64,000 nucleotides of DNA, from the NCBI RefSeq assembly GCF_010747475.1, contig NZ_VSLZ01000002.1:310001-374000 (forward strand), read 5' to 3'. Below the pieces are notes generated by a model that worked only from the letters and a program-made list of their open reading frames with translations, had not been told where the DNA came from and did not search any database. The translations under genes were made by a program, and so were the position numbers. Each line of letters begins with the position of its first letter. Positions within the stretch are counted from its first letter, which is position 1. The stretch is from Halorussus sp. MSC15.2. Its GTDB lineage: Archaea > Halobacteriota > Halobacteria > Halobacteriales > Haladaptataceae. This document shows positions 51,093 through 59,580 of the stretch, in pieces.

Positions 51093-54000
51093 ATGGCTAC
51101 ACACGACGCGGGAGACCCGGCGCGCGACGCCCGCGCTGACTACGACTACCAGTCCGACGAGGTGTCGCGAACGGGGTTGGTTTCGGACCTCCAGCAGGTC
51201 GTCGACGGCGACGTGCGCTTCGACAGCTACTCTCGACAGCTCTACGCGACCGACGCCAGCGCCTACGAGGTGACGCCCATCGGCGTCGTCTTCCCGACCG
51301 ACACCGACGACGTGGCGGCGGTGATGTCCTACTGCGCCGACCGCGAGATTCCGGTCCTCCCCCGCGGCGGCGGGACGAGTCTGGCGGGACAGGCCGTCAA
51401 CGAGGCGGTCGTGTTGGACTTCACCCGGTACATGGACGAGGTGCTGTCGGTGGCCCCCGACGCGGAGGACCCGACCGCGCGCGCCCAACCCGGCGCGGTG
51501 CTGGGCGAACTCAACGCGGAACTCGCGCCCCACGGCCTGAAGTTCGCGCCCGACCCTGCATGGGGTGACAAGTCCGCGCTGGGCGGCGCTATCGGCAACA
51601 ACTCCACCGGCTCGCACTCGCTGAAGTACGGCAAGACCGACGCCTACGTCGAGGAGTGTGAGGTCGTCCTCGCCGACGGCACCGTGACGACCTTCGGCGA
51701 GACGACCGTCGCCGAACTCCGCGAGGCGGCCGACCCGGACGGCGACCTCGAAGCCAGAATCTACGCGGAAGTCGCCCGGATTATCGACGAGGAGCGCGAC
51801 GCCATCGACGAGGCGTACCCGCAACTCAAGCGCAACGTCTCGGGATACAACCTCGATAGATTGGTGGACGAGGCCGAGGAGGGGACCGTCAACCTCGCCC
51901 GACTGCTCGCGGGGAGCGAGGGCACCCTCGCCATCGTGACCGAAGCGGAGGTCGGACTAGAACCCGTCCCGGAGACCAAGTCGATGGCGCTGTTCGCCTA
52001 CGAGGACCTGCTCGACGCGATGGAGGACGTGGCCCCCATCCTCGAACACGACCCGTCCGCGGTCGAGGTGCTGGACGACGTTCTCATCGACCTCGCGCGC
52101 GACACCGAGGAGTTCGCCGACGTGGTGGGGATGCTCCCCGAAGGCACTAACTCGGTCCTGCTCGTGGAGTTCTACGCCGAGGACGACGAGGACGGCCGAA
52201 AGAAGGTCGAGGCGCTGCGCGAGGACCGCGAGGGCGAAATCTCGTTCGGCGCGATGGAGGCCCACGACGAGGCCGAGCGCGCCAGATTCTGGAAGCTCCG
52301 GAAGTCCGGGCTTCCCATCCTGCTGTCCAGAACGTCGGACGCCAAGCACATCTCGTTCATCGAGGACGCCGCGGTCCCGCCGGAGAACCTCGCCGACTAC
52401 GTGGCCGACTTCCAGCAGGTCCTCGAGGACAACGACACCTTCGCCAGTTTCTACGCCCACGCCGGACCCGGGTGCCTCCACATCCGACCGCTGGTGGACA
52501 CCAAGAGTCCCGCCGGAGTCAACCAGATGGAGCAGATAGCGGACGAGGCCACCGACCTCGTCGTGAAGTACGGCGGGTCGGTGTCGGGCGAACACGGCGA
52601 CGGCCGCGCGCGGACCCAGTGGAACCGGAAGCTCTACGGCGAGGACGTCTGGCAGGTGTTCCGGGACCTCAAGACCGCGTTCGACCCCGACTGGCTCCTG
52701 AACCCGGGCAACGTCTGCGGCGACCACGACATGACCGAGAACCTGCGATTCGACCCGGACTACGAGTTCTCGGCGGGGTTCGCGCCCGAACTGAACTGGG
52801 AGAACGAGAACGGCTTTCAGGGGATGGTCGAACTCTGTCACGGCTGCGGCGGCTGTCGCGGCGGACAGGACACCACCGGCGGCGTGATGTGTCCGACCTA
52901 CCGCGCCGCCGACGAGGAGGTCACGGCCACCCGCGGCCGGGCGAACATGCTCCGGCAGGCGATGAGCGGCGAGTTGCCGGAGGGAGAGCAGACGGACACC
53001 GAGTTCATGGCCGAGGTGATGGACCTCTGCATCGGGTGTAAGGGCTGTGCCCGCGACTGCCCGAGCGAGGTGGACATGGCCAAACTGAAGGCCGAAGTCG
53101 AACACGCCCACCACGAGGAACACGGCGCGAGCCTCCGCGAGCGTCTCTTCGCCAATATCGGGACGCTCTCGAAGGTCGGGAGCGCGCTCGCGCCCCTCTC
53201 GAACGTGGCGAGCGAGGTGCCGGGCGCACGCATCCTGATGGAGAAGACCCTCGGCATCGCCAGCGAGCGAAGCCTCCCGACGTTCCACAGCGAGAGCCTC
53301 GAAGAGTGGTTCGAGAACCGGGGCGGCCCGCGCGTCCCCGAGTCGGACGCTACGCGGAAGGTCGCGCTCTTCCCCGACGCGTACACCAACTACAACCACC
53401 CGGAGGCGGGCAAGGCCGCGGTCCGCGTCCTCGAAGCCGCGGGCGTCCACGTCCGAGTCGTAGACGACGTGACCGACAGCGGGCGGCCCGCCCACTCGAA
53501 GGGCTTCTTGGACGTCTCTCGGGAGCGCGCACGGACGAACGTGGAGGCGCTCGCGCCCCGCGTGCGAGACGGGTGGGACGTGGTGGTCGTGGAACCGAGC
53601 GACGCCGTGATGATTCAGTCGGACTACCTCGACCTGCTCGGCGGAGCGAAGGGTCCCGAGGCCAGTCGGTCGGGCGAGCAGTACACCGAACCGCGGACCG
53701 CCGACCCGGAGGCGGGCCTGCGGGCGGACGGCTCCGACTCGCTGGCCACCGCCGTCGAGCGCGTGGCCGCCAACACCTACGCCATCTGCGAGTATCTGGA
53801 CACCTTCGACTTCGACCTGTCGTACGACGCCCCCGACGAGACGCTGACCTACCACGGTCACTGCCACCAGAAAGCCACCAAGAAGGAGAGCCACGCCGCC
53901 AGCGTCCTCCGCGACGCGGGCTACGAGGTGGACGCGCTCGATTCGGGGTGTTGCGGCATGGCCGGGAGCTTCGGGTACGAGGCCGAACACTACTCGATGA

Positions 54001-54161
54001 GCCGGAAAATCGGCGAAATTCTCTTCGAGCAGGTCGCCGACAGCGACGGCGAGACGGTGGTCGCGCCCGGCGCGTCCTGTCGGGCGCAACTCGGCGACTG
54101 GGAGGGGCTTCGGAGCGAACCGCCCCATCCCATCGAGAAGGTAGCCGAGTCACTCGACTGA
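51093..54161 (+). CDS. D-lactate dehydrogenase-type FAD/Fe-S fusion
   Basis: A 1022-residue fusion. Residues 1-570 form an FAD-linked oxidase (GlcD/Dld): VLPRGGGTSLAGQAVNEAVVLDFTRYM (PCMH binding), ALGGAIGNNSTGSHSLKYGKT and SGEHGDGRARTQW. Residues ~600-690 hold CHGCGGCRGG and CIGCKGCARDCP, two [4Fe-4S] clusters; then a GlpC-like CCG domain ends with SGCCGMAGSFGY. This arrangement is found in quinone-linked D-lactate (or glycolate) dehydrogenases. ATG at 51093. Confidence 0.93.
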   Translation: MATHDAGDPARDARADYDYQSDEVSRTGLVSDLQQVVDGDVRFDSYSRQLYATDASAYEVTPIGVVFPTDTDDVAAVMSYCADREIPVLPRGGGTSLAGQAVNEAVVLDFTRYMDEVLSVAPDAEDPTARAQPGAVLGELNAELAPHGLKFAPDPAWGDKSALGGAIGNNSTGSHSLKYGKTDAYVEECEVVLADGTVTTFGETTVAELREAADPDGDLEARIYAEVARIIDEERDAIDEAYPQLKRNVSGYNLDRLVDEAEEGTVNLARLLAGSEGTLAIVTEAEVGLEPVPETKSMALFAYEDLLDAMEDVAPILEHDPSAVEVLDDVLIDLARDTEEFADVVGMLPEGTNSVLLVEFYAEDDEDGRKKVEALREDREGEISFGAMEAHDEAERARFWKLRKSGLPILLSRTSDAKHISFIEDAAVPPENLADYVADFQQVLEDNDTFASFYAHAGPGCLHIRPLVDTKSPAGVNQMEQIADEATDLVVKYGGSVSGEHGDGRARTQWNRKLYGEDVWQVFRDLKTAFDPDWLLNPGNVCGDHDMTENLRFDPDYEFSAGFAPELNWENENGFQGMVELCHGCGGCRGGQDTTGGVMCPTYRAADEEVTATRGRANMLRQAMSGELPEGEQTDTEFMAEVMDLCIGCKGCARDCPSEVDMAKLKAEVEHAHHEEHGASLRERLFANIGTLSKVGSALAPLSNVASEVPGARILMEKTLGIASERSLPTFHSESLEEWFENRGGPRVPESDATRKVALFPDAYTNYNHPEAGKAAVRVLEAAGVHVRVVDDVTDSGRPAHSKGFLDVSRERARTNVEALAPRVRDGWDVVVVEPSDAVMIQSDYLDLLGGAKGPEASRSGEQYTEPRTADPEAGLRADGSDSLATAVERVAANTYAICEYLDTFDFDLSYDAPDETLTYHGHCHQKATKKESHAASVLRDAGYEVDALDSGCCGMAGSFGYEAEHYSMSRKIGEILFEQVADSDGETVVAPGASCRAQLGDWEGLRSEPPHPIEKVAESLD

Positions 54162-54200
54162 CTCCCCCGACTGCGACTGTCGGCCCTCCGCGGGCGACAG

Positions 54201-54941
54201 TCAGAACCCGCTGAACTTGTCGCGCCGGTAGATGTCGAGTTCGCTGACGGTGGACTTCTCCTGTTTCGCGGCGAACGCGATGGCCTCGGCGACCTCCTCG
54301 GGTTCGGTCACTTCGCCCTCGTCGAATCGCTCGGCGAAGGACTCGCCGTAGGCCGCGCCGAAATCGGTCCGGACCTCGGAGGGGTTGACCACCGTAACGG
54401 CCACGCCGTCCGCGCCGACGTTGCCCTCGACGCTGTGGGCGAACCCGCGGACCCACCACTTGCTCGCGGCGTAGATGGGGTTGAACGGTCGGGGGTACTG
54501 CCCGGCGAAACTCCCGACGAACACGAGGTTGCCTCCGGTCTCGCGGAGGTGGGGAATCGCCGCGCGCGTCGCGTAGAACACGCCGTCCACGTTGGTCTCC
54601 ATCATCGTCTCGTACTGTTCGGTCCGCATGTCCTCGACCGACTCGCCCCGGGCGAGACCCGCGTTGTTCACCAGCACGTCCAACTGTCCGAACTCCGAGA
54701 CCACCGTCTCGACCGTCCCCTCCACCGAGTCCTCGTCGCGAACGTTGGTCGGGACGACCAGCGTCTCGGCGTCCCACTCGCGCTCTAGGTCGTTCGCCAC
54801 CTCGTTCAGGACCTTCTCGCGGCGGGCGGCCAGTGCGACCCGCGCACCGTCGCGCGCCAGCGCGTGGGCCGTCGCCTCGCCGATGCCGGAACTCGCGCCC
54901 GTTACCAGTGCCGTCTTCCCGTCGAGTGGGTCGTCTGCCAT
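54201..54941 (-). CDS. Short-chain dehydrogenase/reductase
   Basis: A 246-residue SDR: ALVTGASSGIGEATAHALARDGARVALAAR (Rossmann, NAD(P)-binding), LDVLVNNAGLARG, and the catalytic Ser-Tyr-Lys with NPIYAASKWWVRGFAHSV. ATG at 54941; the codons above it are in a non-coding context. It is convergent with the D-LDH gene. Substrate unknown. Confidence 0.92.
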   Translation of the reverse strand: MADDPLDGKTALVTGASSGIGEATAHALARDGARVALAARREKVLNEVANDLEREWDAETLVVPTNVRDEDSVEGTVETVVSEFGQLDVLVNNAGLARGESVEDMRTEQYETMMETNVDGVFYATRAAIPHLRETGGNLVFVGSFAGQYPRPFNPIYAASKWWVRGFAHSVEGNVGADGVAVTVVNPSEVRTDFGAAYGESFAERFDEGEVTEPEEVAEAIAFAAKQEKSTVSELDIYRRDKFSGF

Positions 54942-55046
54942 GGCGAGACCTGTAACCGCGACCGAGTTGGGTCTTTCGCCGGGGGCACCCATTCGGGGTC
55001 CGGAACCGTTCCTCCGCCTCGAAAGCCGATTTTCCGCTGTCTCTCC

Positions 55047-55898
55047 TCAGGCAGACTCTCCGTCGAGCAGGAACGACCGGAGTTCCTCGACGTAGCGTTC
55101 GGGCCGGTCTTGGAGTACCCAGTGGTTGGCGTCGTCCAGTCCGACGACTTGGGCCGACTCGATATCGCCTTCGAGTCGCTCTGCGGATTCGATGGGTTGG
55201 AACTCGTCGTCGGCGCCCCACAGTAGCAGCGTGTCGGCCGTGATTTCGCTCGGGTCGATTTCGGTCGTGTGATTGGTGTTCGTCGCGGCCGCGTCCCGGA
55301 CGAGCGAGACCATCCCCCGCTCGGAGTTCCACGGGGCCTTCATCCCCTCGACGAACTCGTCGCTCGGGTCGTCGGACGCGAGGCTCTGGCGGAACATCCC
55401 GTCGAGGGTCTCCTGAATCTCTTCGACGCTCTTCTCCTTCGCGGTGGACGGCAGGCCGATGTTCACGATAGGTTCGACGGGCCACGCGTCGTAGGCGATA
55501 GCGTTCGACAGCACGAGTTTGTCCACGGCGTCCGGGCGGTGGACCGCGTACCGGAGTCCGACACCGCCGCCCAAGTCGTGACCGACGAACGAGACGGTGT
55601 CGAGACCGAGACCGTCGAGCAGGTCGGCGACCGCGAGTTCTTGGGCGCGTATCGAGCGGTCGAATTCGTCGTGCATCGCCGAGTTGCCGTACCCCACCAT
55701 GTCGGGGACGACGACGCGCCGGTCGTCGGTCAGCGCCTCGGCGACGTCGCGCCAGAGGTACGACCACGTCGGGATGCCGTGGAGGAGGACCACGGGGTCG
55801 CCCTCGCCCTCGTCGTAGTAGGCCATATCGAGGTCCTTCCCGTCTACCGTGACGTCTCGATGCTGTTGGGCGTTCGTCCACTCCTCGTGACTCGCCAT
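55047..55898 (-). CDS. Alpha/beta hydrolase (haloalkane dehalogenase-like)
   Basis: A 283-residue alpha/beta-hydrolase: PVVLLHGIPTWSYLWRDVAEAL (oxyanion motif), SFVGHDLGGGVGLRYAVHRP (nucleophile elbow with Asp, not Ser) and DDANHWVLQDRPERY (catalytic His). The Asp nucleophile points to haloalkane dehalogenase or epoxide-hydrolase activity. It is minus-strand, upstream of the SDR gene by about 105 bases. Confidence 0.9.
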   Translation of the reverse strand: MASHEEWTNAQQHRDVTVDGKDLDMAYYDEGEGDPVVLLHGIPTWSYLWRDVAEALTDDRRVVVPDMVGYGNSAMHDEFDRSIRAQELAVADLLDGLGLDTVSFVGHDLGGGVGLRYAVHRPDAVDKLVLSNAIAYDAWPVEPIVNIGLPSTAKEKSVEEIQETLDGMFRQSLASDDPSDEFVEGMKAPWNSERGMVSLVRDAAATNTNHTTEIDPSEITADTLLLWGADDEFQPIESAERLEGDIESAQVVGLDDANHWVLQDRPERYVEELRSFLLDGESA

Positions 55899-56032
55899 AG
55901 ACCAGACAGAGTTTGCACGTCAATAGGTCCTATCGCCCGTACCTGACAGGAGTTCTCACCGGCACTCGGACCGATTACCAACTGGTTCGCCGCGACCCCG
56001 AGATTTACGGCGTCGGGGCCGAAGAGCCAGAT

Positions 56033-57190
56033 ATGTTCGTATTTCGAGGCGGAACCGTCGTGGACGCGTCGGGCGTCCGGGACGCCGACGTCGCGGTCGA
56101 AGGCGGCGAAATCGTCGCCGTCGGCGAGGTACCCGACGACCCCGACGAGGAAATCGACGTGAGCGGACAGTTCGTCGCACCGGGACTCGTGGACGCGCAC
56201 GTCCACCTCATGATGGACGGTCGGCCCGACCCGGGCGAGGTCAGTGGCGACAGTGAGACCACGCTGGCCTACCGCGCGACGGCCACCCTCCGGGACGCGC
56301 TCTCGGCGGGCGTGACGACCGTCCGGGACCTCGGTGCGCCGGGCACGCTGGCGCTCGACGCGAGGGATGCAGTCGAAGAGGGCGTGCTGGAAGGACCCCG
56401 GGTCCTCGCCTGCGGCCAGAACGTCGTGATGACCGGCGGTCACGGCCACTGGTTCGGCCGGGAGGCCGACGGCGTGGCGGAGGTCAAGAAGGCGGTCCGC
56501 GAACAACTCAAGCGCGGTGCCGATGTGGTCAAGTGCATGGCGACCGGCGGCGTCCTCACAGAGGGCGCGCTGACCGGCGCGCCCGAGTTGGACGAGGACG
56601 AACTCGAAGCGCTCGTGGCCACCGCCGACGCCAAGCGGGTACCGACGGCGGCCCACGCCCACGGCACTACGGGCATCAAGAACGCCGTCAGAGCCGGCGT
56701 TTCGAGCGTCGAACACGGTACGTTCATGGACCGCGAGGCGGCCGAACTCATGGCCGAACGGGGCACGTACTGGGTGCCGACCGCGAAGGCGCTCTACGGC
56801 ATCGTGGACGCCGGGACCGAGGCAGGGATTCCGGAGTTCGCCGTCGAGAAGGCCGAAGAAGCCGTGGACGCGTGGGCCGAAGCATTCGAGCACGCGCTCG
56901 ACGCCGGCGTCCCGATTGCGATGGGTACGGACGCCGGAACGCCGTTCAACTACCACGCCGACATCCCCGAGGAGTTGGAACTGATGGTCGAACACGGTCT
57001 CTCCGAGGAGGTGGCGCTGGAAGCCGCGACGGTCAACGCCGCCGACCTGCTCGGACTCGACGGGACGGTCGGACGGGTCGCAGAGGGCATGTACGCCGAC
57101 CTCGTGGTCCTCGACGACGACCCGCTGGATGACGTAACCTCGTGGCAATCGCCAACACACGTCGTGAGTCGTGGAACCGTGGTTCGGTGA
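56033..57190 (+). CDS. Amidohydrolase-family metal-dependent hydrolase
   Basis: A 385-residue amidohydrolase (prolidase/imidazolonepropionase-like): APGLVDAHVHLMMDG (HxH, near residue 56), DVVKCMATGG, AAHAHGTTGIKNAVRAGVSSVEHGTFM (two metal-site His) and GTDAGTPFNYHADIPEELELM (catalytic Asp). The substrate is unknown, plausibly a lactone, imide or dipeptide. ATG at 56033; GATTTACG about 28 bases upstream. Confidence 0.9.
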   Translation: MFVFRGGTVVDASGVRDADVAVEGGEIVAVGEVPDDPDEEIDVSGQFVAPGLVDAHVHLMMDGRPDPGEVSGDSETTLAYRATATLRDALSAGVTTVRDLGAPGTLALDARDAVEEGVLEGPRVLACGQNVVMTGGHGHWFGREADGVAEVKKAVREQLKRGADVVKCMATGGVLTEGALTGAPELDEDELEALVATADAKRVPTAAHAHGTTGIKNAVRAGVSSVEHGTFMDREAAELMAERGTYWVPTAKALYGIVDAGTEAGIPEFAVEKAEEAVDAWAEAFEHALDAGVPIAMGTDAGTPFNYHADIPEELELMVEHGLSEEVALEAATVNAADLLGLDGTVGRVAEGMYADLVVLDDDPLDDVTSWQSPTHVVSRGTVVR

Positions 57191-57241
57191 CAGCCCCACG
57201 TCAAAAGGTCTTTTATACCGGGCAATGGAGGATTAAGGTAC

Positions 57242-58468
57242 ATGAGACGGCTGCTGGCTGTCGCCCTTGTAGTCCTGTTACTCGTCGGGACGGCCCCCGT
57301 AGCGACGGTGTCGGGCACTCACTCCGTCCGCGAGATGCCCAACCGAACGCAGACGCTGGCCGCGACCGACAACTTCGACAGTGTCGAGTTCCACATCACG
57401 GTCTACGAGAACGGGACGGCGGAGTGGACGTTCACGTACCAGCGAACGCTCAACAACGACACCGAACGCCAGCAGTTCGAGCGGTTCGCCGACGAGTTCA
57501 ACAACAACTCGACGGCGCTGTACACCAACTTCAAGCAACAGGCCCGGCAGTTGACCAGCGCCGGCCACAACGCGACCGACCGCGTCATGAAGGCCGAAAG
57601 TTTCTCGAAGAAGGCCTACGTCGGCGGACTCGTCAACAACAATCGGGGTATCGTCAAGATGTCCTTCCAGTGGACCGGATTCGGTTACTCCGGGGACGAC
57701 AGCGGAAACATCATCATCGGCGACGTGTTCGAGGGAGGTCTCTACATCGGGCCGAATCAGTCGCTAGTCGTCCACTCCGGGCCGGGACTCGCGTTCGAGT
57801 CGGTCCAACCGAACGACTCCGCCCAACCGTCGGGCGAGACGCTCGCTTCGAGCGAGTCGGTGACGTGGCAGGGCGAACAGGACTTCATCGACCAGCGACC
57901 CCGGGTGAAGTTCAACCCGGTCAAGGGGACGACCACGACGACCACGACAACGACGACGAACGGGTCCGGCGACGGCGGCCCGACGACCGGGACGCCCGTC
58001 AACGGGACCGAACCTCCGGGCGGCGGTGGTGACGACTGGTCGCCCCTGATGATGTTCATCCTCGCGGTGGTCGTCCTACTCGGTCTCTCCGCTGCGTTCG
58101 CGTGGCGGCAGGGCGACTTCGGGTCGTTCACTAGCGGCACCGACGACCACGGCGGCGACGGCGGCGACGGCGGTAACGCACCGGCGGCGAACGGAAACGG
58201 ACCGACGACGACCGAACCGTCCGTTAGTGACGAGGAACTGCTCACCGACGAGGCGAGAGTGAAGAAACTGCTGGACGAGAACGGCGGTCGGATGAAACAG
58301 GTCAACATCGTAGAGGAGACTGGGTGGTCGAAGTCGAAGGTGAGTATGCTACTCTCGGAGATGGAGGAGGACGGCGACATCAGTAAACTCCGGGTCGGCA
58401 GAGAGAACATCATCAGCCTCGAAGGCCACGAACCCGACGCCGCAGGGTCACCGCTAGAAGGTGAGTAA
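57242..58468 (+). CDS. Membrane-anchored HTH sensor (DUF7345/DUF7343-like)
   Basis: A 408-residue one-component regulator. Residues 1-25 are a Sec signal; the extracellular domain (DNFDSVEFHITVYENGTAEWTF...) is beta-rich with several N-x-S/T sequons; a Thr/Gly linker precedes a transmembrane helix (MMFILAVVVLLGLSAAFAW). The cytoplasmic end is a winged helix: EARVKKLLDENGGRMKQVNIVEETGWSKSKVSMLLSEMEEDGDISKLR. It senses an external signal and presumably acts on DNA directly. TTTTATACC about 32 bases upstream. Confidence 0.85.
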   Translation: MRRLLAVALVVLLLVGTAPVATVSGTHSVREMPNRTQTLAATDNFDSVEFHITVYENGTAEWTFTYQRTLNNDTERQQFERFADEFNNNSTALYTNFKQQARQLTSAGHNATDRVMKAESFSKKAYVGGLVNNNRGIVKMSFQWTGFGYSGDDSGNIIIGDVFEGGLYIGPNQSLVVHSGPGLAFESVQPNDSAQPSGETLASSESVTWQGEQDFIDQRPRVKFNPVKGTTTTTTTTTTNGSGDGGPTTGTPVNGTEPPGGGGDDWSPLMMFILAVVVLLGLSAAFAWRQGDFGSFTSGTDDHGGDGGDGGNAPAANGNGPTTTEPSVSDEELLTDEARVKKLLDENGGRMKQVNIVEETGWSKSKVSMLLSEMEEDGDISKLRVGRENIISLEGHEPDAAGSPLEGE

Positions 58469-58757
58469 CGCCCGTCGGTCAGTTTCCGCAGTTCGGTAGC
58501 CGACCACGACACGCGACGTTTTCTACGCCGTTGGTTCCTGCCTGATTTCTCTTCGGCGAGCGGCGGCGACGGTGTATCGTTCACCTTCGTTCACGTGGAC
58601 TGGTAATTCGGAGTGTTCGAAGTCCGACGAGTGTAAAGCCGTGATTTCGCTGGATTGAACAGTTCGCGGCCGGGACCTCGGTTTGTGGAACCGGAACACG
58701 GCGGTGCGAAAGCGCAACTGTTAAACAGTCCGTCCGACTACGATTGAGTGCAGACGC
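58469..58757. other. Intergenic region with the tRNA-Glu promoter
   Basis: About 290 bases between the HTH sensor gene and tRNA-Glu, including CTGTTAAACAG near 58730 as the tRNA TATA region. The minus-strand frame at 58523-58717 is acidic at its 3' end but I do not accept it as a gene. Confidence 0.4.
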
Positions 58758-58832
58758 GCTCCGTTGGTGTAGTCCGGCCAATCATCTTGCCCTCTCACGG
58801 CAAGGACCAGGGTTCAAATCCCTGACGGAGCA
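58758..58832 (+). tRNA. tRNA-Glu (anticodon CTC)
   Basis: A 75-base cloverleaf: acceptor GCTCCGT (58758-58764) pairs with ACGGAGC (58825-58831), discriminator A at 58832, anticodon stem TTGCC/GGCAA around loop CTCTCAC (anticodon CTC, reads GAG), T-loop ggttcaaatcc. The gene does not encode CCA. Its 3' half is the left boundary of a duplicated att-like sequence. Confidence 0.96.
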
Positions 58833-58871
58833 CTCCCTTCTTTCCGTCGTCACCCGATTTTGAGCTGTGGC
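58791..58871 (+). repeat. Direct repeat (attL-like) spanning the 3' half of tRNA-Glu
   Basis: The sequence from cctctcacggcaagg through the tRNA end and on to ttttgagctgtggc recurs at 63209-63283. Differences are two substitutions in the tRNA part, one in the flank, and a 6-base indel (ctcccttcttt versus tcctt). This is the boundary sequence expected of an integrated tRNA-targeting element. Confidence 0.75.
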
Positions 58872-59580
58872 AATGGAGAATAACCATGCCGCCACAGGGC
58901 AATTACGAAACTCAGAACACTCGATTAGCCCGCAGTCTGGCGATTTTCGCTTGTTGTCCGGCACGTCAACTCGCCGGATTCAGCACACCCTCACGTCCCG
59001 TTCAGCAATGGGGTAGAAGAGGGCAGTGGATACATGCTCCTGAAGATTCGGAAGGGGTCGCTCAAACCGGGAATCTAGATAGGACATCCAGTAACGGTTT
59101 GCAACGTAGGACGTCGAGAGTTGAGTTGCTGTACCAGGTCGGTTGTTTGGTGGAAGATTGTTGGTTGTTGGGTGCTTGGTCTCGCCGGAGAGCAGACAAG
59201 TGCTTCTCAACCGTACTCGTGGGCGTCTCCGAGAACCCGTACCGTTCAACCCGTTAAGGAGGAGTGCATCCTTTCCCCGTCTTTCCCGCGGTCACTCTGT
59301 AGGTCGACGCCTTGACACCGGTTAGTCCGAGTGAACAGGTTGATGGCAAAATCTTCTAAAGGCCCATCGTCGATTTCCGTGAGTGTCATAATTTTTGGAA
59401 CGTCGCGGTTATCCACTCATCAAGACGTACTCTTCCCGATTTGGCCCTCGTGTAGCAACTCGCACCAAAGAGCATAATAAAATAATTTATTCCCAATTTT
59501 TATAAATCTATCTTATTCTTTTACTATATTTCTGTATCTCATTCATAAGATTAATATGAAGAGTATTATTTCTATCATTT
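58872..59580. other. Islet non-coding or degraded segment
   Basis: Only short frames, none convincing, except a 47-codon minus-strand frame at 59246-59389 (listed separately). Composition is mixed; from about 59465 on it is very AT-rich and serves as promoter of the next gene. A decayed remnant of a former integrase is possible but not recognised. Confidence 0.4.
59246..59389 (-). pseudogene. 47-codon fragment resembling a PD-(D/E)XK-type protein start
   Basis: The frame ATG 59389 to TGA 59246 encodes MTLTEIDDGPLEDFAINLFT, then RTNRCQGVDLQSDRGKDGER and a short end. The central segment (acidic helix, GVDL followed by a charged loop) looks like the opening of a restriction-endonuclease-fold protein, but the core K is absent and the frame breaks. 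This is weak evidence; it may be a broken gene or chance. Confidence 0.25.

Noticed and set aside
58523-58717. Minus-strand 64-codon frame before tRNA-Glu
   Set aside because: Its 3' half looks acidic, but the 5' half is Arg-rich and no promoter or homologue is evident.
58886-59257. Plus-strand 123-codon frame inside the islet
   Set aside because: Cys/Trp/Arg-rich composition unlike haloarchaeal proteins and no recognisable motif.
59246-59389. Restriction-endonuclease gene in the islet
   Set aside because: Only 47 codons with a suggestive segment and no catalytic Lys; kept as a low-confidence fragment, not claimed as a defence gene.
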